Shown here one piece after another: positions 63,624 through 64,000 of a stretch of 64,000 nt of DNA (positions are counted from its first letter, which is position 1; every line of letters starts with the position of its first letter). Under the pieces are notes generated by a model, which had not been told where the DNA came from, ran no database searches, and saw nothing but the letters and a program-made list of their open reading frames with translations. Origin of the DNA: Tissierella praeacuta DSM 18095 (GTDB taxonomy: Bacteria > Bacillota > Clostridia > Tissierellales > Tissierellaceae); assembly GCF_900128955.1 (NCBI RefSeq), contig NZ_FQTY01000004.1, forward strand, positions 160,002 through 224,001, read 5' to 3'. Made by a program: the position numbers and the translations under genes.

Positions 63624-64000
63624 ATGAAAAAAAGTAAGATTAGTAAATTAGTATCTTTGGCAGTAAGTGGTATAGTATTTTTATCAGGTTGTAATTCAAA
63701 TGTAAATAATCCAAATAGTGTATCTGAAGAAAAAATATTTAAAATTGGTATCAGCCAATTAGCAGACCATCCAGCACTGGATGATGCTAGATTAGGTTTT
63801 GAAGATGGATTAAAAGAACTTGGAATAAATGCAGAAATAGACTACCAAAATGCACAAGGAGATATTCCTACTACCATGAGCATATCTCAAAAATTTATAA
63901 AAGATAAAGTTGATTTGATTTATGCTATAGCAACACCAGCAGCCCAATCTGCAAAACAATCTACTAATGATATTCCTATACTATTTAGTGCAGTAACTGA
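63624..64000 (+). CDS. ABC transporter substrate-binding lipoprotein, TrpX-like (runs off right edge)
   Basis: The first 125 codons of a PF04392-type (TrpX/YtrP-like) binding protein: lipoprotein signal SKLVSLAVSGIVFLSGC with acylated Cys, then FKIGISQLADHPALDDARLG, FEDGLKELGINAEIDYQNAQ, and VDLIYAIATPAAQSAKQST. ATG follows AAGGAGG. Relatives import aromatic amino acids; the T-box upstream suggests phenylalanine. Permease and ATPase genes should follow beyond the window. Confidence 0.92.
   Translation, partial: MKKSKISKLVSLAVSGIVFLSGCNSNVNNPNSVSEEKIFKIGISQLADHPALDDARLGFEDGLKELGINAEIDYQNAQGDIPTTMSISQKFIKDKVDLIYAIATPAAQSAKQSTNDIPILFSAVT

Overview
The window comes from the chromosome of a low-GC, AT-rich Gram-positive bacterium, most probably an anaerobic spore-forming clostridium (Tissierellales/Peptostreptococcales-like). 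Evidence: Shine-Dalgarno sequences are strong and purine rich, gene order is Firmicutes-type (ftsE-ftsX-envC; ctpB-minJ-like-uvrBA; acpS-ydcC-alr-ndoAI-ndoA; a pyr operon with a PyrR attenuator), there are CotF-type spore coat genes, T-box and SAM-I leaders, and one gene has an in-frame UGA that reads as selenocysteine. No rRNA, tRNA, insertion sequence, prophage or CRISPR array was seen.

Layout. 1-7.0 kb: uvrB-uvrA (LexA box), a lipoprotein, a MinJ-like PDZ protein and a CtpB protease. 7.1-15.2 kb: a catabolic/transport cassette under a divergent AraC regulator (3-hydroxyisobutyrate dehydrogenase-like, DMT exporter, M20 amidohydrolase, L-cysteine desulfidase-like, YfcC transporter, UROD-family enzyme). 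It separates ctpB from envC-ftsX-ftsE (15.2-18 kb), which are normally adjacent. 18-24 kb: 5-formyl-THF cyclo-ligase, an F420 ligase-like protein, a Lon-related protease, a LysM protein and a PrcB-domain protein. 24-35.6 kb: a split transketolase, YitT, then a cell-wall polymer cluster (TagA, CsaB, two glycosyltransferases, ligase/polymerase, two DUF4330 proteins, UDP-ManNAc dehydrogenase). 35.7-40.2 kb: mazEF, alr, a LolA-fold lipoprotein and a fused AcpS-NnrD. 40.7-46.5 kb: pyrBICFKDE with its attenuator. 46.6-50.3 kb: coat proteins and a SAM-riboswitch-controlled metNIQ. 50.3-57.1 kb: M1 peptidase, NUDIX, small proteins amid decayed coding fragments, and a CBS pyrophosphatase. 57.2-57.4 kb: an unannotated glutaredoxin-like selenoprotein. 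57.6-62 kb: a flavin-dependent reductase lipoprotein divergent from a YesM/YesN-type two-component system. 62-64 kb: a UPF0316 protein and a T-box leader (probable Phe specifier) ahead of a TrpX-like ABC binding protein that runs off the right edge.

The strongest hidden signal is the 85-residue selenoprotein at 57179-57436 (minus). It is invisible to a standard ORF scan because codon 12 is UGA; a SECIS-like hairpin follows the UGA. Other points of interest are an EamA gene whose only sensible start is an ATT codon, the AcpS-NnrD fusion, a possible structured RNA between the T-box terminator and the transporter, and a decaying region at 53.4-55.4 kb in which a 5-bp duplication has visibly frameshifted a gene.
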